DNA of 64,000 bases from Rudaea sp. (GTDB lineage: Bacteria > Pseudomonadota > Gammaproteobacteria > Xanthomonadales > Rhodanobacteraceae): contig JARLJU010000236.1 of the NCBI GenBank assembly GCA_031291055.1, forward strand, positions 1 to 64,000, written 5' to 3'. The translations under genes were made by a program, and so were the position numbers. The notes under the pieces were generated by a model, which saw only the letters and a program-made list of their open reading frames with translations, was not told the DNA's origin and did not search any database. The stretch's first letter is position 1. Each line of letters starts with the position of its first letter. Shown piece by piece: positions 7,555 through 17,538 of this stretch.

Positions 7555-7947
7555 ATGTTGGCCAACAACCCCGTAACCATCTGGCATCAGCTCGTGAAAG
7601 CACGCGACGTGCATGGCCTCGACGCCATCCTCGCCGACGACGCCGTGTTCCACTCGCCGGTGATGCATGCGCCGCAAGTTGGAAAAGCGATCACGGCGAA
7701 GTATCTTGCCGCTGCTTTCCATGTCTTCTTCAACGCATCATTTCACTATGTCCGCGAGTTGATCGGCGACCGCGACGCCGTTCTCGAGTTTGAAGTGGAT
7801 CTGGACGGCGTCCGTGTGAATGGCGTGGACATGATGAAATGGAACGACGCGGGAAAAATCGTCGAATTCAAGGTGATGCTGCGTCCGCTGAAGGCAATCA
7901 ACCTGATCCAGCAGAAAATGGCGGCGATGCTGCAGGCGAATCAGTAG
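7555..7947 (+). CDS. SnoaL/NTF2-like family protein
   Basis: A 130-residue NTF2-like (SnoaL) alpha+beta barrel protein. The pattern of an N-terminal helix, AILADDAVFHSPV, a middle strand and DMMKWNDAGKIVEFKVMLRPLKAI fits the family. These proteins are often small-molecule isomerases or hydrolases, or have no known activity. The start ATG has AGGA six bases upstream; an in-frame ATG at 7522 would add 11 residues. It precedes the racemase by 79 bases in the same direction. Confidence 0.75.
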   Translation: MLANNPVTIWHQLVKARDVHGLDAILADDAVFHSPVMHAPQVGKAITAKYLAAAFHVFFNASFHYVRELIGDRDAVLEFEVDLDGVRVNGVDMMKWNDAGKIVEFKVMLRPLKAINLIQQKMAAMLQANQ

Positions 7948-8026
7948 TCCGCGCGGATACGCGATCATTGGTCGATGCCGGGAAGATTTTTCTGATCGCG
8001 CAACGTATCGTTGCGAGGGTGCTGGC

Positions 8027-8728
8027 GTGAAAACGATTGGCCTGATCGGCGGCATGAGCTGGGAATCGACGGTCCCCTACTATCGCCTCATCAACGAAGC
8101 CGTAAAAGCGCGTCGGGGCGGTTTCCACTCGGCCAAGATCGTTCTCTATAGCGTCGATTTCCACGAGATAGAAAGACTGCAGCGGGCAGGCGACTGGGCC
8201 GAGGCCGGCCGACTTCTGGCGAATACGGCGCGTTCGCTCGAGGCCGCGGGCGCTGATCTTCTGGTTCTGTGCACGAACTCCATGCACAAGGTTGCGCCGG
8301 CCATCGAAGCCGCCGTCGCCATTCCGCTGCTGCACATCGCAGACCCAACGGCTGTGGAGATTAAGCGCCAGGGGCTGACGAAAGTCGGACTGCTCGGCAC
8401 CCGTTTCACGATGGAAGAGGATTTTTATCGCGACAGATTGAACCGCGTGCACGGCATCCAGGTTGTGATACCCGCCGTGCCCGATCGCGAAATCGTCCAT
8501 CGCGTCATCTACGAAGAACTGTGCATGGGAAAGGTGCTGGACACGTCACGAAACGCCTATCGCCGCATTATCGTCAGCCTCCACGGACAAGGCGCGCAAG
8601 GCGTGATCCTCGGCTGCACCGAAATCGCCATGCTCATCGGCGCCCAAGATTCTCCGGTGCCGGTATTCGACACCACGCAACTGCACGCCGCCAAAGCCGC
8701 CGAATGGGCAATGCTGCCCCATGGCTGA
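8027..8728 (+). CDS. aspartate/glutamate racemase family protein
   Basis: A 233-residue cofactor-independent racemase that would interconvert L- and D-amino acids in the cytoplasm. Both catalytic cysteines are present: Cys82 in LLVLCTNSMHK and Cys197 in VILGCTEIAML. The N-terminal IGLIGGMSWESTVPYY is typical of the aspartate racemase (YgeA-like) branch. GTG is the best start, since it begins exactly at this motif. The substrate might be aspartate, but YgeA-like enzymes can be broad in specificity. Confidence 0.88.
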   Translation: MKTIGLIGGMSWESTVPYYRLINEAVKARRGGFHSAKIVLYSVDFHEIERLQRAGDWAEAGRLLANTARSLEAAGADLLVLCTNSMHKVAPAIEAAVAIPLLHIADPTAVEIKRQGLTKVGLLGTRFTMEEDFYRDRLNRVHGIQVVIPAVPDREIVHRVIYEELCMGKVLDTSRNAYRRIIVSLHGQGAQGVILGCTEIAMLIGAQDSPVPVFDTTQLHAAKAAEWAMLPHG

Positions 8729-8787
8729 ATTGTACTTGCACCAACGTGGCGCGAGCGCATGGCGCACGGGTTTGCTCGTGCGACGAA

Positions 8788-9903
8788 CTACTGCGCAGTG
8801 ACGACGGTGAATGTCAGCGCATGAATCGGCGGCAGGCGCGCGTCGAGCGCGCGCCAATGCTCGCCCTGATCGTTGCTGGTCCACAAGCCGCCCGTCGTGG
8901 AGCCGAAAGCCAGTCGCTCGCCGGCAGCATCGATCGCCAGGGCGTGACGCAGCACGAGATCGTAGGCGTCGTCTTGCGGCAGTCCGTCGCGCAGCACCGT
9001 GAATGTTCTTCCGCCGTCGCATGTGCGCGAGACCACGACCTTGCCATCGACCGGAATCCGTCGCTCATCCTTGGTCGCGGGCACGAACCAGGCGGCTTCG
9101 GGATTGCACGGATGAACGGCGACGGCAAAACCGAATACCGAAGGCTGCACGGTGGCGACATTCTGCCAGTCGCTGCCTCCGGCCGTGCTGCGGAACACGC
9201 CATTGTGATGCTGCGCCCAGAACACGTCGGGCACGGCGCGGCATTGCACCAGCCGATGCACGTCCTGGATGTTCGGATCGTTCCTGCGCTCTTCCGGCAT
9301 GTAGGCCGCGAACATTCCCTGCGCGGTCTGCGCCCAGGATTCGCCGCCGTCGTTGCTGCTCCAGACACCGCCGGTCGAGATCGCCACGCGCAACGCACGC
9401 GGATTGCGCGGATCGACGCAGATGCTGTGAATGCCGGGCTGATCGAAGCCGCCGCCAAACCACTGGCGACGCCCAGGGTGGTCCCACAGCGATCGCACCA
9501 GTTGCCAGCTCGCACCGTGATCGTCGGAGCGGAACAGTCCGCCCGGAATCGTTCCCGCCCACAATCGGCCGGGTTCGTCCACGCCACCCGCCTCCAGCGA
9601 CCAGATCAGGCGCAGCACCGCAGGCTGCGGGGGCTTGCCATCGCCGGTGATCACTTCGTCGCCTTCGGCATACGCGGGCACGGCGCACTCGTTCCAGGTT
9701 TTTCCGCGATCGACCGAGCGCTGCAGCTTGGTACCGAAATGCCCCAGATCAAGCACCGCATACCAGCTGCCGTCGCGCGGATCGGCCAGTGCCAGCGCGA
9801 TGTTGTCGCCGAGAAAGGCCCGATGCGCGATGCGCCAGGCGCCGCTTTCGGGCTCAAGCACGAACAGACCTTTGCGTGTGGAGACAAGAATCGCCTCGGC
9901 CAT
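8788..9903 (-). CDS. BNR/VPS10-type beta-propeller protein (exo-alpha-sialidase-like)
   Basis: A 371-residue protein with at least five Asp-box/BNR repeats of the SxDxGxxW type: SVDRGKTW, SDDHGASW, SNDGGESW, a TCDGGRTF variant and SNDQGEHW. This indicates a beta-propeller related to sialidase and photosystem-II-stability-factor propellers. No signal peptide is seen, so it is probably cytoplasmic, and the sialidase active site cannot be confirmed. Its ATG follows one base after the stop of the ThiS-like gene upstream, whose final codons supply the GGGAGG ribosome site, so the two are translationally coupled. Confidence 0.8.
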   Translation of the reverse strand: MAEAILVSTRKGLFVLEPESGAWRIAHRAFLGDNIALALADPRDGSWYAVLDLGHFGTKLQRSVDRGKTWNECAVPAYAEGDEVITGDGKPPQPAVLRLIWSLEAGGVDEPGRLWAGTIPGGLFRSDDHGASWQLVRSLWDHPGRRQWFGGGFDQPGIHSICVDPRNPRALRVAISTGGVWSSNDGGESWAQTAQGMFAAYMPEERRNDPNIQDVHRLVQCRAVPDVFWAQHHNGVFRSTAGGSDWQNVATVQPSVFGFAVAVHPCNPEAAWFVPATKDERRIPVDGKVVVSRTCDGGRTFTVLRDGLPQDDAYDLVLRHALAIDAAGERLAFGSTTGGLWTSNDQGEHWRALDARLPPIHALTFTVVTAQ

Positions 9904-9904
9904 C

Positions 9905-10198
9905 TCAACCTCCCGACAGAGCCTGCATCACATAGATCTCGGAGTGCTCGCCAAGCGCCTGGTTCGGGTTGCGCTTGTCGGCAATGGCGCTGCCGTCGAC
10001 GAACAAGGCCACGTGATGGCGCACGGCGCCGCGTTCATCCAGCACGTAGCCGCGCAGATTGGGGTACTGCAGGAATACGCCGCCGAGCACTTGATCCAGG
10101 CGCGTTCCGGCGACCTCAAGCACGACATCCTCGGTCGCCTTGCCAGCCGCTGTGGGCAGCCAGCGCGACAACGCGGAAGCGAGAACGACGCGAGGCAT
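9905..10198 (-). CDS. MoaD/ThiS-family ubiquitin-like protein
   Basis: A 97-residue beta-grasp protein that ends in ALSGG. The terminal Gly-Gly is the feature by which ThiS/MoaD proteins are adenylated and carry sulfur or are conjugated. The start ATG has GAGGG seven bases upstream and gives a family-like first strand (MPRVVLASAL). No thiazole or molybdopterin genes are nearby; the only partner is the coupled propeller gene. A role in molybdopterin synthesis is therefore not supported by context. Confidence 0.8.
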   Translation of the reverse strand: MPRVVLASALSRWLPTAAGKATEDVVLEVAGTRLDQVLGGVFLQYPNLRGYVLDERGAVRHHVALFVDGSAIADKRNPNQALGEHSEIYVMQALSGG

Positions 10199-10217
10199 GT
10201 GGATTCCCTCGTTTCCT

Positions 10218-11999
10218 CTAGATGACATCCCAGGGAAAACTGCCTTTCTGCAGAATCGCACCGGCCAGCGCATCGATTTGCGCGTCCTCGTTGCGCGCCA
10301 GTCCGCGCACGTTGCGCGACATGCGGCGGCGTGCCTGTTTGGTGAAGACCTCGGCAATCTTCACCGCGCTGTCGGCATCGGCGTGCTTTGCCTTGACCAG
10401 CGAGTCGGCGCGCGACAGGGTACACAGGCCGACGAACATGTCGATGGCCAGGTCTGCGATACGCTTTTGCTGATACTGCTGATCGGCCACTTTCTTGCCG
10501 TGCCTGCGCAGCAATGCATCGGCGGATTTTGACAGCTCCACGACATACCGCTCGTAGCTTTCGGCGGCCTTGCGCAGGGTCGGATGCAGCTCGCGCAGGA
10601 TCTTGTCGGTGCCGTAACCCGTGGTTTCGCGCACGCGACGGCCGGCGTAGCTGCTGAGCACGCCAAAACCCTTGATCGGATCATTGAAAATATTGCCGAG
10701 CGCCGACTTCAACCCCGACAGGCTCGTACCGACATCCTTGAGGCCGGATAGCGCGATGTACAGGCGCAGGATTTCGTTCGTGCCCTCGAAAATCGAAAGA
10801 ATGCGCGAGTCGCGCGTGATCATCTCGTAGGGAAATTCGCGCATGAACCCGTTGCCGGCAGCAATCTGCAGCGCCTCGTGCGCGGCACGCTGGATCGCGT
10901 CGCTGGCGAAGACCTTGCTCATTGCTGCTTCGACCGAGTAGTCCTCGCAGCCGGAATCGATGTAGTGCGCCACCATCCATACCGCGCTCTCGGCCGCGAA
11001 ACAGTCGATCGTCATCTGCGCGATCTTCTCGCGGACGAGGCCAAACTCCGCGATGGGCTGGCCGAACTGCTTGCGTTCCTTGGCCTGCGCCGTGGCCAGC
11101 CGGATCAGCGCTTTCATGCCACCGACGGCGCCGCCGCCCAGGCCGGTACGCCCGTTGTTGAGGATCGCCATGGCGACCTTGAAACCTTTCCCGACTTCGC
11201 CGAGTACATTTTCCGGCGGTACACGCACGTCGGCGAACGCAACCGTCGTCGTCGACGACGCACGAATGCCCATCTTGTCCTCGTGCGGACCATGGCTGAC
11301 GCCCGGCCATTTCGCCTCGACGATGAAGCCGGTCATCTTGCCTTCGGCCGAGTCGGTCTTCGCGAACACGGTATACAAATCCGCGATGCCTCCGTTCGTG
11401 ATCCAGATTTTCTCGCCACTCAGGATCCAGCTGCCGTCGGGATTGCGACTCGCCTTCGTGCGTATCGAGGCGGCGTCCGAACCGGCACCGGATTCGGTGA
11501 GGCAGAATGCGGCGATCATTTCTCCGGTCGCCAGCTTCGGCAGATAGCGCGCCTTCTGATCGGCGTTGCCGAACAGCAGCACGCCCTTCATGCCGATCGA
11601 ACTGTGCGCGCCAATGGTCAGCGACACCGAACTGTCGTGACTGCTGGTCTGGCCGAGCACGCGCGCGTAGGCGGCATTGGAAAGTTCGAGCCCGCCGAAC
11701 TGCTCGGGAATGATCAGCCCGAACAGACCCATGTCGCGCAGCGCCTGGATGAATTCCGCCGGCTGATGCGCTTCGCGATCCCACTGCTTGAAATCGGCGT
11801 GCTTGTCGCCAAGAAAATGATCGATCGCATCGACCATCGAGGTGAGCATCTCGCGATCGCGATCGCGCATGGCCGGATACGGGAATAGGTTTTCTTCGAG
11901 AATCTCGCCGAAAAACAGGTTCTTGGCGAAACTCTGGTCGCGTTTCAGGCTGTCGCTGCCGGCAGCCTTGGCAGGCTTGTTGTCGGTGACTGCGTTCAC
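10218..11999 (-). CDS. acyl-CoA dehydrogenase, VLCAD/ACAD9-like
   Basis: A 593-residue flavoprotein that oxidises acyl-CoA to trans-2-enoyl-CoA, the first step of beta-oxidation. Residues about 60-430 form the ACAD core, with AFCLTESGAGSDAASI (FAD/substrate loop), KIWITNGG and the C-terminal SRILSIFEGTNEILRLYIA, whose Glu is the likely catalytic base. A further 150-residue helical extension makes it longer than short-chain enzymes and like the mitochondrial very-long-chain group. GTG was chosen as start, with GGGGAG upstream; the longer reading frame begins with unlikely sequence. It stands alone between unrelated genes. Confidence 0.9.
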   Translation of the reverse strand: MNAVTDNKPAKAAGSDSLKRDQSFAKNLFFGEILEENLFPYPAMRDRDREMLTSMVDAIDHFLGDKHADFKQWDREAHQPAEFIQALRDMGLFGLIIPEQFGGLELSNAAYARVLGQTSSHDSSVSLTIGAHSSIGMKGVLLFGNADQKARYLPKLATGEMIAAFCLTESGAGSDAASIRTKASRNPDGSWILSGEKIWITNGGIADLYTVFAKTDSAEGKMTGFIVEAKWPGVSHGPHEDKMGIRASSTTTVAFADVRVPPENVLGEVGKGFKVAMAILNNGRTGLGGGAVGGMKALIRLATAQAKERKQFGQPIAEFGLVREKIAQMTIDCFAAESAVWMVAHYIDSGCEDYSVEAAMSKVFASDAIQRAAHEALQIAAGNGFMREFPYEMITRDSRILSIFEGTNEILRLYIALSGLKDVGTSLSGLKSALGNIFNDPIKGFGVLSSYAGRRVRETTGYGTDKILRELHPTLRKAAESYERYVVELSKSADALLRRHGKKVADQQYQQKRIADLAIDMFVGLCTLSRADSLVKAKHADADSAVKIAEVFTKQARRRMSRNVRGLARNEDAQIDALAGAILQKGSFPWDVI

Positions 12000-12264
12000 T
12001 GGCGACTCCCCGTCACGGTGGCGGTGACAGAGTGTCCGTCCGCGGCGCGCCGCTGGCAAGTAGCGGTGGAATTGCCCCATTGCGCCCCGCCCCGGGACTG
12101 CGCCGTTTACGCCCTTGCTGCCTGTCCGGGTTCAGGAAGGAAGTTGATCCTGTTAAAGTCGACCGGCTGCCGGGCCGGTCGAGGTGACGTGGCTTGCGCT
12201 CGAATAAAACTTGCGGCGCTCGCGTTCGCGGGGCTGCCAGGCAATATCTGACAGGGGAAATCCG

Positions 12265-14487
12265 ATGCTGGCGAGCACCAAAGAAAAACCGTCCTGGCCG
12301 ATGCGTTTGTTGGCGTCGATCGCGCTGTTCGCGTTCACGTCTGCGACAGGCGCTGCGGCCCACACATCCACTGACGCTTCTGCCGAGGCACGCTGGCAGC
12401 GCGAAGCCCAAGCAGTCACGATCACGCGCGACGATTGGGGCATCGCGCACGTGCACGGCAAGACCGACGCCGATGCGGTCTTCGGCATGGCCTATGCGCA
12501 GGCCGAGGACGATTTCAATCGCGTCGAGACCAACTATCTCAACGCAATGGGCCGGCTCGCCGAGGCCGAGGGCGAGGCGGCGATCTGGCAGGATCTGCGC
12601 ATGAAGCTGTTCATCGATCCGGTCACGCTGAAAGCGCTCTACGCAAAAAGTCCCGCCTGGCTGCAGGCGCTGATGAACAGCTGGGCCGATGGGCTGAACT
12701 ACTACCTGGCCACGCATCCGGATGTGCATCCGCGCGTGCTCGACCATTTCGAACCATGGATGGCGCTGAGTTTCAGCGAGGGCAGCATCGGCGGCGATAT
12801 CGAAGACGTGGCCCTGGACAAGCTCGGGGCTTTTTACGGTCATGATCACGAAGCGGTGGCGAATGTATCAACGCCATCGAGCTGGATCGAACCCACCGGC
12901 TCAAACGGCATCGCGATCGCACCCAAGCTGACCGCGAACGGCCATGCGCTGCTGCTGATCAATCCGCACACATCGTTTTTTTTCCGCTCGGAATTGCAGA
13001 TGACCAGTGACGCCGGCCTCGACGTGTACGGTGCGGTCACCTGGGGCCAGTTCTTCATCTACCAGGGTTTCAATCACCACATCGGCTGGATGCACACGTC
13101 CACCGGCGCCAATGTCGTCAATGAATTTGTCGAGACGATCGTGCACAAGGACGGCAAGATTTTCTACCGCTACGGCAAGGAACTGCGACCGGTCGCCGCG
13201 CGAACGATCAGCGTGCCTTACCGCACCGCCGATGGCTCGATGGCCACGCGCAGTTTCACGACTTACGCGACACATCATGGCCCGATCGTGGGCGAGGAAC
13301 ACGGCCAGTGGATCGCCATCGCGCTGATGAACACGCCGATGCAAGCGCTCGAACAAAGCTGGCTGCGCACCAAGGCCAGCGACTATGCCAGCTACATGAA
13401 AGTCGCCGAGCTGAAAGCCAATTCGTCGAACAACACGATCTTCGCCGACGACAAGGGCGAGATCGCCTATCTGCATCCGCAGTTCATTCCACGACGCGAC
13501 GACCGCTTCGACTACACCAAGCTCGTCGACGGCAGCGATCCGGCAACTGACTGGAAAGGCCTGCACGCGCTCAACGAAGCGCCGCACCTGCTCAATCCGG
13601 CCAACGGCTGGATCATGAACACGAACAACTGGCCCTACTCCGCCGCCGGTCCCGACAGCCCCAGGCGCGAGGACTATCCGCGCTACATGAATCCGTTTGG
13701 CGAGAACCCGCGCGGCCTGCACGCCACGCGCGTGCTGAGCAACCAGAAAGATTTCACCATTGCCTCGCTGATCACGGCCGCCTTCGATTCCTACCTGCCG
13801 GCGTTCGCCAGGCAAATCCCGATCCTCATCGCCGACTTCGATGCGCTTGCGGCCAATGATCCGCTCAGACAAAAACTCGCGGGCCAGATCGCTCTGCTGC
13901 GCAATTGGGACTATCGCTGGGGCATCGCCTCGATGCCGACCTCGCTCGCCGTGTTCTGGGGCGATATCCTGTGGGACAAGGCCAGTCACGCCGATACATC
14001 CGAAGCGATCACGATCTACGACTACATGGCCGAGAAAGCTGGAGCCAAGGCGCGTCTGGAAGCGCTGGTCGAGGCCTCCGACCGATTGGAAAAGGATTTC
14101 GGCAGCTGGGGCGTGCCCTGGGGCGAGATCAATCGATACCAGCGCATCAACGGCGCCATCGTGCAGCCGTTCGACGACAGCAAACCGAGCATTCCCGTGC
14201 CTTTCGTGTCCTCGCGCTGGGGCTCGCTCGCTTCCTTCGGCGCGCATCGCTGGCCGGGCACGAAACGCTACTACGGCACGGGCGGCAACAGCTTCGTCGC
14301 GGTCGTCGAGTTCGGCGACAAAGTAAGCGCACGCGCCATTACCGCCGGGGGCGAAAGCGGCCATCCGGAATCACCTCATTTCAACGACGAAGCCGAACGC
14401 TATACCACCGGCAACCTGCGCACCGTGTATTTCTGGCCCGAGCAGCTCGAGGGACACACCGAACGGGTCTACCGTCCCGGCTCGTGA
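12265..14487 (+). CDS. penicillin acylase-family Ntn hydrolase
   Basis: A 740-residue exported hydrolase of the penicillin acylase / acyl-homoserine-lactone acylase family, which cleaves amide bonds of acylated substrates. A signal peptide of about 35 residues ends after TSATGAAA. The precursor would self-cleave before Ser213 in PTGSNGIAI, giving alpha and beta chains; the beta chain then starts with the nucleophile, and LLLINPH follows as in the family. The ATG has AGGGGAAA just upstream. The acyl substrate (penicillin, signal lactone or cephalosporin type) is not predictable. It converges with the MAPEG-like gene. Confidence 0.88.
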   Translation: MLASTKEKPSWPMRLLASIALFAFTSATGAAAHTSTDASAEARWQREAQAVTITRDDWGIAHVHGKTDADAVFGMAYAQAEDDFNRVETNYLNAMGRLAEAEGEAAIWQDLRMKLFIDPVTLKALYAKSPAWLQALMNSWADGLNYYLATHPDVHPRVLDHFEPWMALSFSEGSIGGDIEDVALDKLGAFYGHDHEAVANVSTPSSWIEPTGSNGIAIAPKLTANGHALLLINPHTSFFFRSELQMTSDAGLDVYGAVTWGQFFIYQGFNHHIGWMHTSTGANVVNEFVETIVHKDGKIFYRYGKELRPVAARTISVPYRTADGSMATRSFTTYATHHGPIVGEEHGQWIAIALMNTPMQALEQSWLRTKASDYASYMKVAELKANSSNNTIFADDKGEIAYLHPQFIPRRDDRFDYTKLVDGSDPATDWKGLHALNEAPHLLNPANGWIMNTNNWPYSAAGPDSPRREDYPRYMNPFGENPRGLHATRVLSNQKDFTIASLITAAFDSYLPAFARQIPILIADFDALAANDPLRQKLAGQIALLRNWDYRWGIASMPTSLAVFWGDILWDKASHADTSEAITIYDYMAEKAGAKARLEALVEASDRLEKDFGSWGVPWGEINRYQRINGAIVQPFDDSKPSIPVPFVSSRWGSLASFGAHRWPGTKRYYGTGGNSFVAVVEFGDKVSARAITAGGESGHPESPHFNDEAERYTTGNLRTVYFWPEQLEGHTERVYRPGS

Positions 14488-14500
14488 ACGAGCGGTATCG

Positions 14501-14890
14501 TCAGAACAACCCTTCGAGTACCTGCAGCAATCCCCAGAATGCCACCGCCCAAACCACGGTGCGCAGGTAGGGAATGCCCACGGCGTAGACGGGCAAGTAA
14601 GCCACGCGCGCCCAGAAATAAATCTGCGCGCCCAGCGCCGTGGTTTCGGTGTTGCGATGCGCCAGCTCCACTGCCAGCACGGCAGCGGCGAAGAACACGA
14701 AGGTTTCGAGGTAATTGCGGCTCGCCCGTTCGACGCGTGCAGCCATGCCGGTCAATGGCTTGGAGTCGCCGTCACGATTGCCGGCATTCCACTTCAGGCC
14801 ACGTTGGGCGGTTCCCAGCGCAGCGGCGATCAGCACATACGCCAATCCGAGAACGATGGACCAGCCCAGCATCTTCAGTTCGATCGTCAT
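14501..14890 (-). CDS. MAPEG-family membrane protein
   Basis: A 129-residue inner-membrane protein with four predicted helices. The pattern RVERASRNYLETFVFFAA followed by WARVAYLPVYAVGIPYLRTVVW matches the bacterial branch of MAPEG, the family of membrane glutathione transferases and related proteins. Catalytic activity cannot be inferred. The start ATG has GGAGGGTGA directly upstream. The gene is convergent with the acylase gene, with 13 bases between the stops. Confidence 0.82.
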   Translation of the reverse strand: MTIELKMLGWSIVLGLAYVLIAAALGTAQRGLKWNAGNRDGDSKPLTGMAARVERASRNYLETFVFFAAAVLAVELAHRNTETTALGAQIYFWARVAYLPVYAVGIPYLRTVVWAVAFWGLLQVLEGLF

Positions 14891-14954
14891 GTCACCCTCC
14901 CGTGAATGAATGTGACGGCATCCTGCCTGCACCAATCCAGCAAATCGATTCCGC

Positions 14955-16526
14955 CTACCAATCCGTCGGCCGGTAGTCTTTCAGGAACTTGCCCCAGACG
15001 TGTTCGCCGGTGTTGAAGCCGTTGATGATCGGATCGACGATGCGTGCCGCGCCGTCGACGATGTCGAGCGGCGGATGAAAGCGTTCCTCGACGACCTTGC
15101 GCGCGGCCAGTTCTGCCGGATCCTCGTCGGTGACCCAGCCGGTGTCGACCGCGTTCATGTGGATGCCGTCGTTGTGATAGTCCAGCGCCGCCGTGCGCGT
15201 CATCATGTTGAGCGCGGCCTTGGCCATGTTCGTGTGCGGATGGCGCGTCGTCTTGAAGTTGCGATAGAACTGGCCTTCGACAGCGGACACGTTGACGATG
15301 TGCTTGTCGCGTTCCGGCGTCCGCAACATCAGTGGTTTCAAGCGCGCATTGATGAGGAAGGGCGCGATCGCGTTGACCAGCTGCACTTCGAGCAATTCGA
15401 CCGATGGCACTTCGGCCATCAGCAGGCGCCATGAGTTGCGCCCACGCAGATCGACCTGCTGCATGTCCTGGTCGAGCCGGCCCTGCGGAAACAGATGTTG
15501 CTGGCACGCGAACTCTTCCGCGAGCAAGGGGATCTGCGACAACGCCGCGGCGCGCGTGAGACCGGGCGTTGCATCGATTCCCGGCGCCAGCGGCGCGATC
15601 GCGCCGGCCTCGGGCAGCATGTCGTAGCGGCGCAGTCCTTCGTAGCGACCGAGCAACCTGCGCAGATGCTCAGGCACGTCCTGCGCCGCCGCGGTTTCGC
15701 CAGCCATCATGTGCGCGTAGAACTGCGGCGGACGGCGCACGGTCTGGCAGGCGTTGTTGATGATGAAATCCAGACGCTGGCGTGTTGCCAGGAGTTCGTG
15801 GCAGAAGGCTTCCACGCTGGGCGTATGCCGCAGGTCCAGGCCGAAGATCTGCAGACGCTCGGCCCAGTCGCCGAAGTCGGGCTCCTGCGCATAGCGCGCG
15901 GCGGAGTCGCGTGGAAACCGCGTTGTCACGATCAGGCTGGCGCCGGCGCGCAGCAGCTTCAGGCCGGCCTGATAGCCGATCTTGACGCGGCCGCCGGTCA
16001 GCAGCGCCACACGGCCGCGCAGGTCCGCCGACTCGGTGCGCTTGGCGAAATTGAATGCCGCGCAATCCGGGCAGAGTTGATCGTAGAAATGATGGATCAG
16101 CGAATATTTCTGCTTGCACACATAGCAATGCTGCGGTTCGATCGACTCGCGCCGCTCCGGCTCGTTGTCCTCGCTGTCGTTCGCGATAAAGTCTTCGGGC
16201 GGGAAGACATTCGGCGTCGTGAACACCGGCCGTCGACGCAGTTCCCGGATGCCGGTCGCATGCAGCAGCGCTTCCTCGCGCTCGATCTTCGCGGCATGGC
16301 GTTCGCGCATGGCGGCCTTGACCTGGCGACGGCGCAATTTCGGATCAGGTTGGAACACCTGCGCCACTGCCTGATGCAGGCGTTGGCGATCCTCGGGCGA
16401 AAGGCGATCGAGCAAGCGACGATCGGTGGCGACGGCTTCAAGCAGCGCGATGCTCGCGCGGACCTGATCGGCCAGCGACTCCTCCGCAGCGTCTGGCAGT
16501 GACGGCGTTTGTGCAGCAGTATTCAT
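14955..16526 (-). CDS. short-chain dehydrogenase/reductase with N-terminal zinc ribbon
   Basis: A 523-residue protein. Residues 1-130 are mostly helical. Residues 134-155 hold two CxxC pairs (Cys134/137 and Cys152/155), a likely zinc ribbon. An SDR domain follows from about 170, with the nucleotide motif TGGRVKIG at 177-184, an NNAC motif and a conserved Ser and Lys. The position four before that Lys, normally the catalytic Tyr, is Thr here (THR in HTNMAK). It may thus be non-catalytic or use another residue. The ATG was chosen because upstream in-frame sequence is not conserved in character. The role is unknown. Confidence 0.78.
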   Translation of the reverse strand: MNTAAQTPSLPDAAEESLADQVRASIALLEAVATDRRLLDRLSPEDRQRLHQAVAQVFQPDPKLRRRQVKAAMRERHAAKIEREEALLHATGIRELRRRPVFTTPNVFPPEDFIANDSEDNEPERRESIEPQHCYVCKQKYSLIHHFYDQLCPDCAAFNFAKRTESADLRGRVALLTGGRVKIGYQAGLKLLRAGASLIVTTRFPRDSAARYAQEPDFGDWAERLQIFGLDLRHTPSVEAFCHELLATRQRLDFIINNACQTVRRPPQFYAHMMAGETAAAQDVPEHLRRLLGRYEGLRRYDMLPEAGAIAPLAPGIDATPGLTRAAALSQIPLLAEEFACQQHLFPQGRLDQDMQQVDLRGRNSWRLLMAEVPSVELLEVQLVNAIAPFLINARLKPLMLRTPERDKHIVNVSAVEGQFYRNFKTTRHPHTNMAKAALNMMTRTAALDYHNDGIHMNAVDTGWVTDEDPAELAARKVVEERFHPPLDIVDGAARIVDPIINGFNTGEHVWGKFLKDYRPTDW

Positions 16527-16612
16527 TGTTTTTTGCGCGAACCGTGGCGATGCCGAGCGCGTATTGTAGATGCTGGCCAGAAACGGCGCTGGGCCGCTGA
16601 CTCCGCCCAAGG

Positions 16613-17284
16613 CTATTCCAGGCCGGCAATCTGCTTCAACGCGCCCTCGAACACTTCGACAGGCTGGCCGCCGGAGATCAAATGTCGATCGTTGACGATC
16701 ACGGCCGGCACCGAATTGATGCCGTGGCTCTGATAGAAACGTTCCTGTGCGCGCACTTCGGCAGCGAAGGTATCCGACGCCAGAATCTCGCGCGCCCGCG
16801 CCATCGGCAATCCGACTTCGCCGACCAGACCCACCAGTACCTCATGCGATCCGACGTCTTTGCCATCGGTGAAGTAGGCCCGGAACAGCGCGTGCTTGAG
16901 CGCCTGCTGGTGCCCTTCGGTTTCGGCCCAATGCAGCAGACGATGTGCGTCGAACGTGTTGTAGATGCGTCCGCGTTCGCCGAAGACGAACCCCAGCGAC
17001 TCACCGCGCGCACGGATGTTTTCGCGGTTGGCCGCAAACTGTTCCGGTGTCGATCCGTATTTTTTACGGATGTGTTCGGCGACATCCTCGCCTTCCGCCG
17101 CCATCTGCGGATTCAGCTCGAACGGCTGGAAATGGATTTCCGCGCTCACTTTGCCATCGAGTTTTTCCAGCGCCTGCTCCAGCGCCTTGAGCCCGATGAT
17201 GCACCACGGGCAGGAAACGTCGGAGACGAAGTCGATCTTTACGGCGACGGGTTGGCTTGCGGCGGAATTGAATTGAGCGGACAT
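16613..17284 (-). CDS. DsbA-family (FrnE-like) thiol oxidoreductase
   Basis: A 223-residue cytoplasmic DsbA-fold protein. The redox motif CPWC is at residues 25-28, followed by the inserted helical domain and a C-terminal [21 protein letters not shown] with the cis-proline region. This arrangement is that of FrnE/YwbO proteins, which shuffle disulfides or act in oxidative stress. No signal peptide is seen. The start ATG was taken over one 15 bases upstream because GAGGTG precedes it. It is followed downstream by the SDR gene in the same direction. Confidence 0.88.
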   Translation of the reverse strand: MSAQFNSAASQPVAVKIDFVSDVSCPWCIIGLKALEQALEKLDGKVSAEIHFQPFELNPQMAAEGEDVAEHIRKKYGSTPEQFAANRENIRARGESLGFVFGERGRIYNTFDAHRLLHWAETEGHQQALKHALFRAYFTDGKDVGSHEVLVGLVGEVGLPMARAREILASDTFAAEVRAQERFYQSHGINSVPAVIVNDRHLISGGQPVEVFEGALKQIAGLE

Positions 17285-17538
17285 GGGGCACCTCGGCATG
17301 GATTGGCGCCCGTGGAAAGCGCGGGCGCAGATTCAGGATCCGGATATATGGCCGCAGTCGGCGCAATCAATGCATTGCTGGATGAAGGCGATCCCGCTTG
17401 AAACTCGCGGTAGCGTTTGCCGAGCATGGCTGGCGCAGCAAGCCACGTCGAAGCGCGCCCGCGATTGGCGCCATGTCGCGGTTTCCGTGACAAAGGTCAC
17501 GGGGTGCAGCGAATACGCCAGCCGCGTGACCCAGCCAT

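Noticed and set aside
8521-10221. Long plus-strand ORF of 566 codons
   Set aside because: It is antisense to the BNR-propeller and ThiS-like genes, which have clear domain signatures on the minus strand; the plus-strand product is low-complexity and Arg/His-rich.
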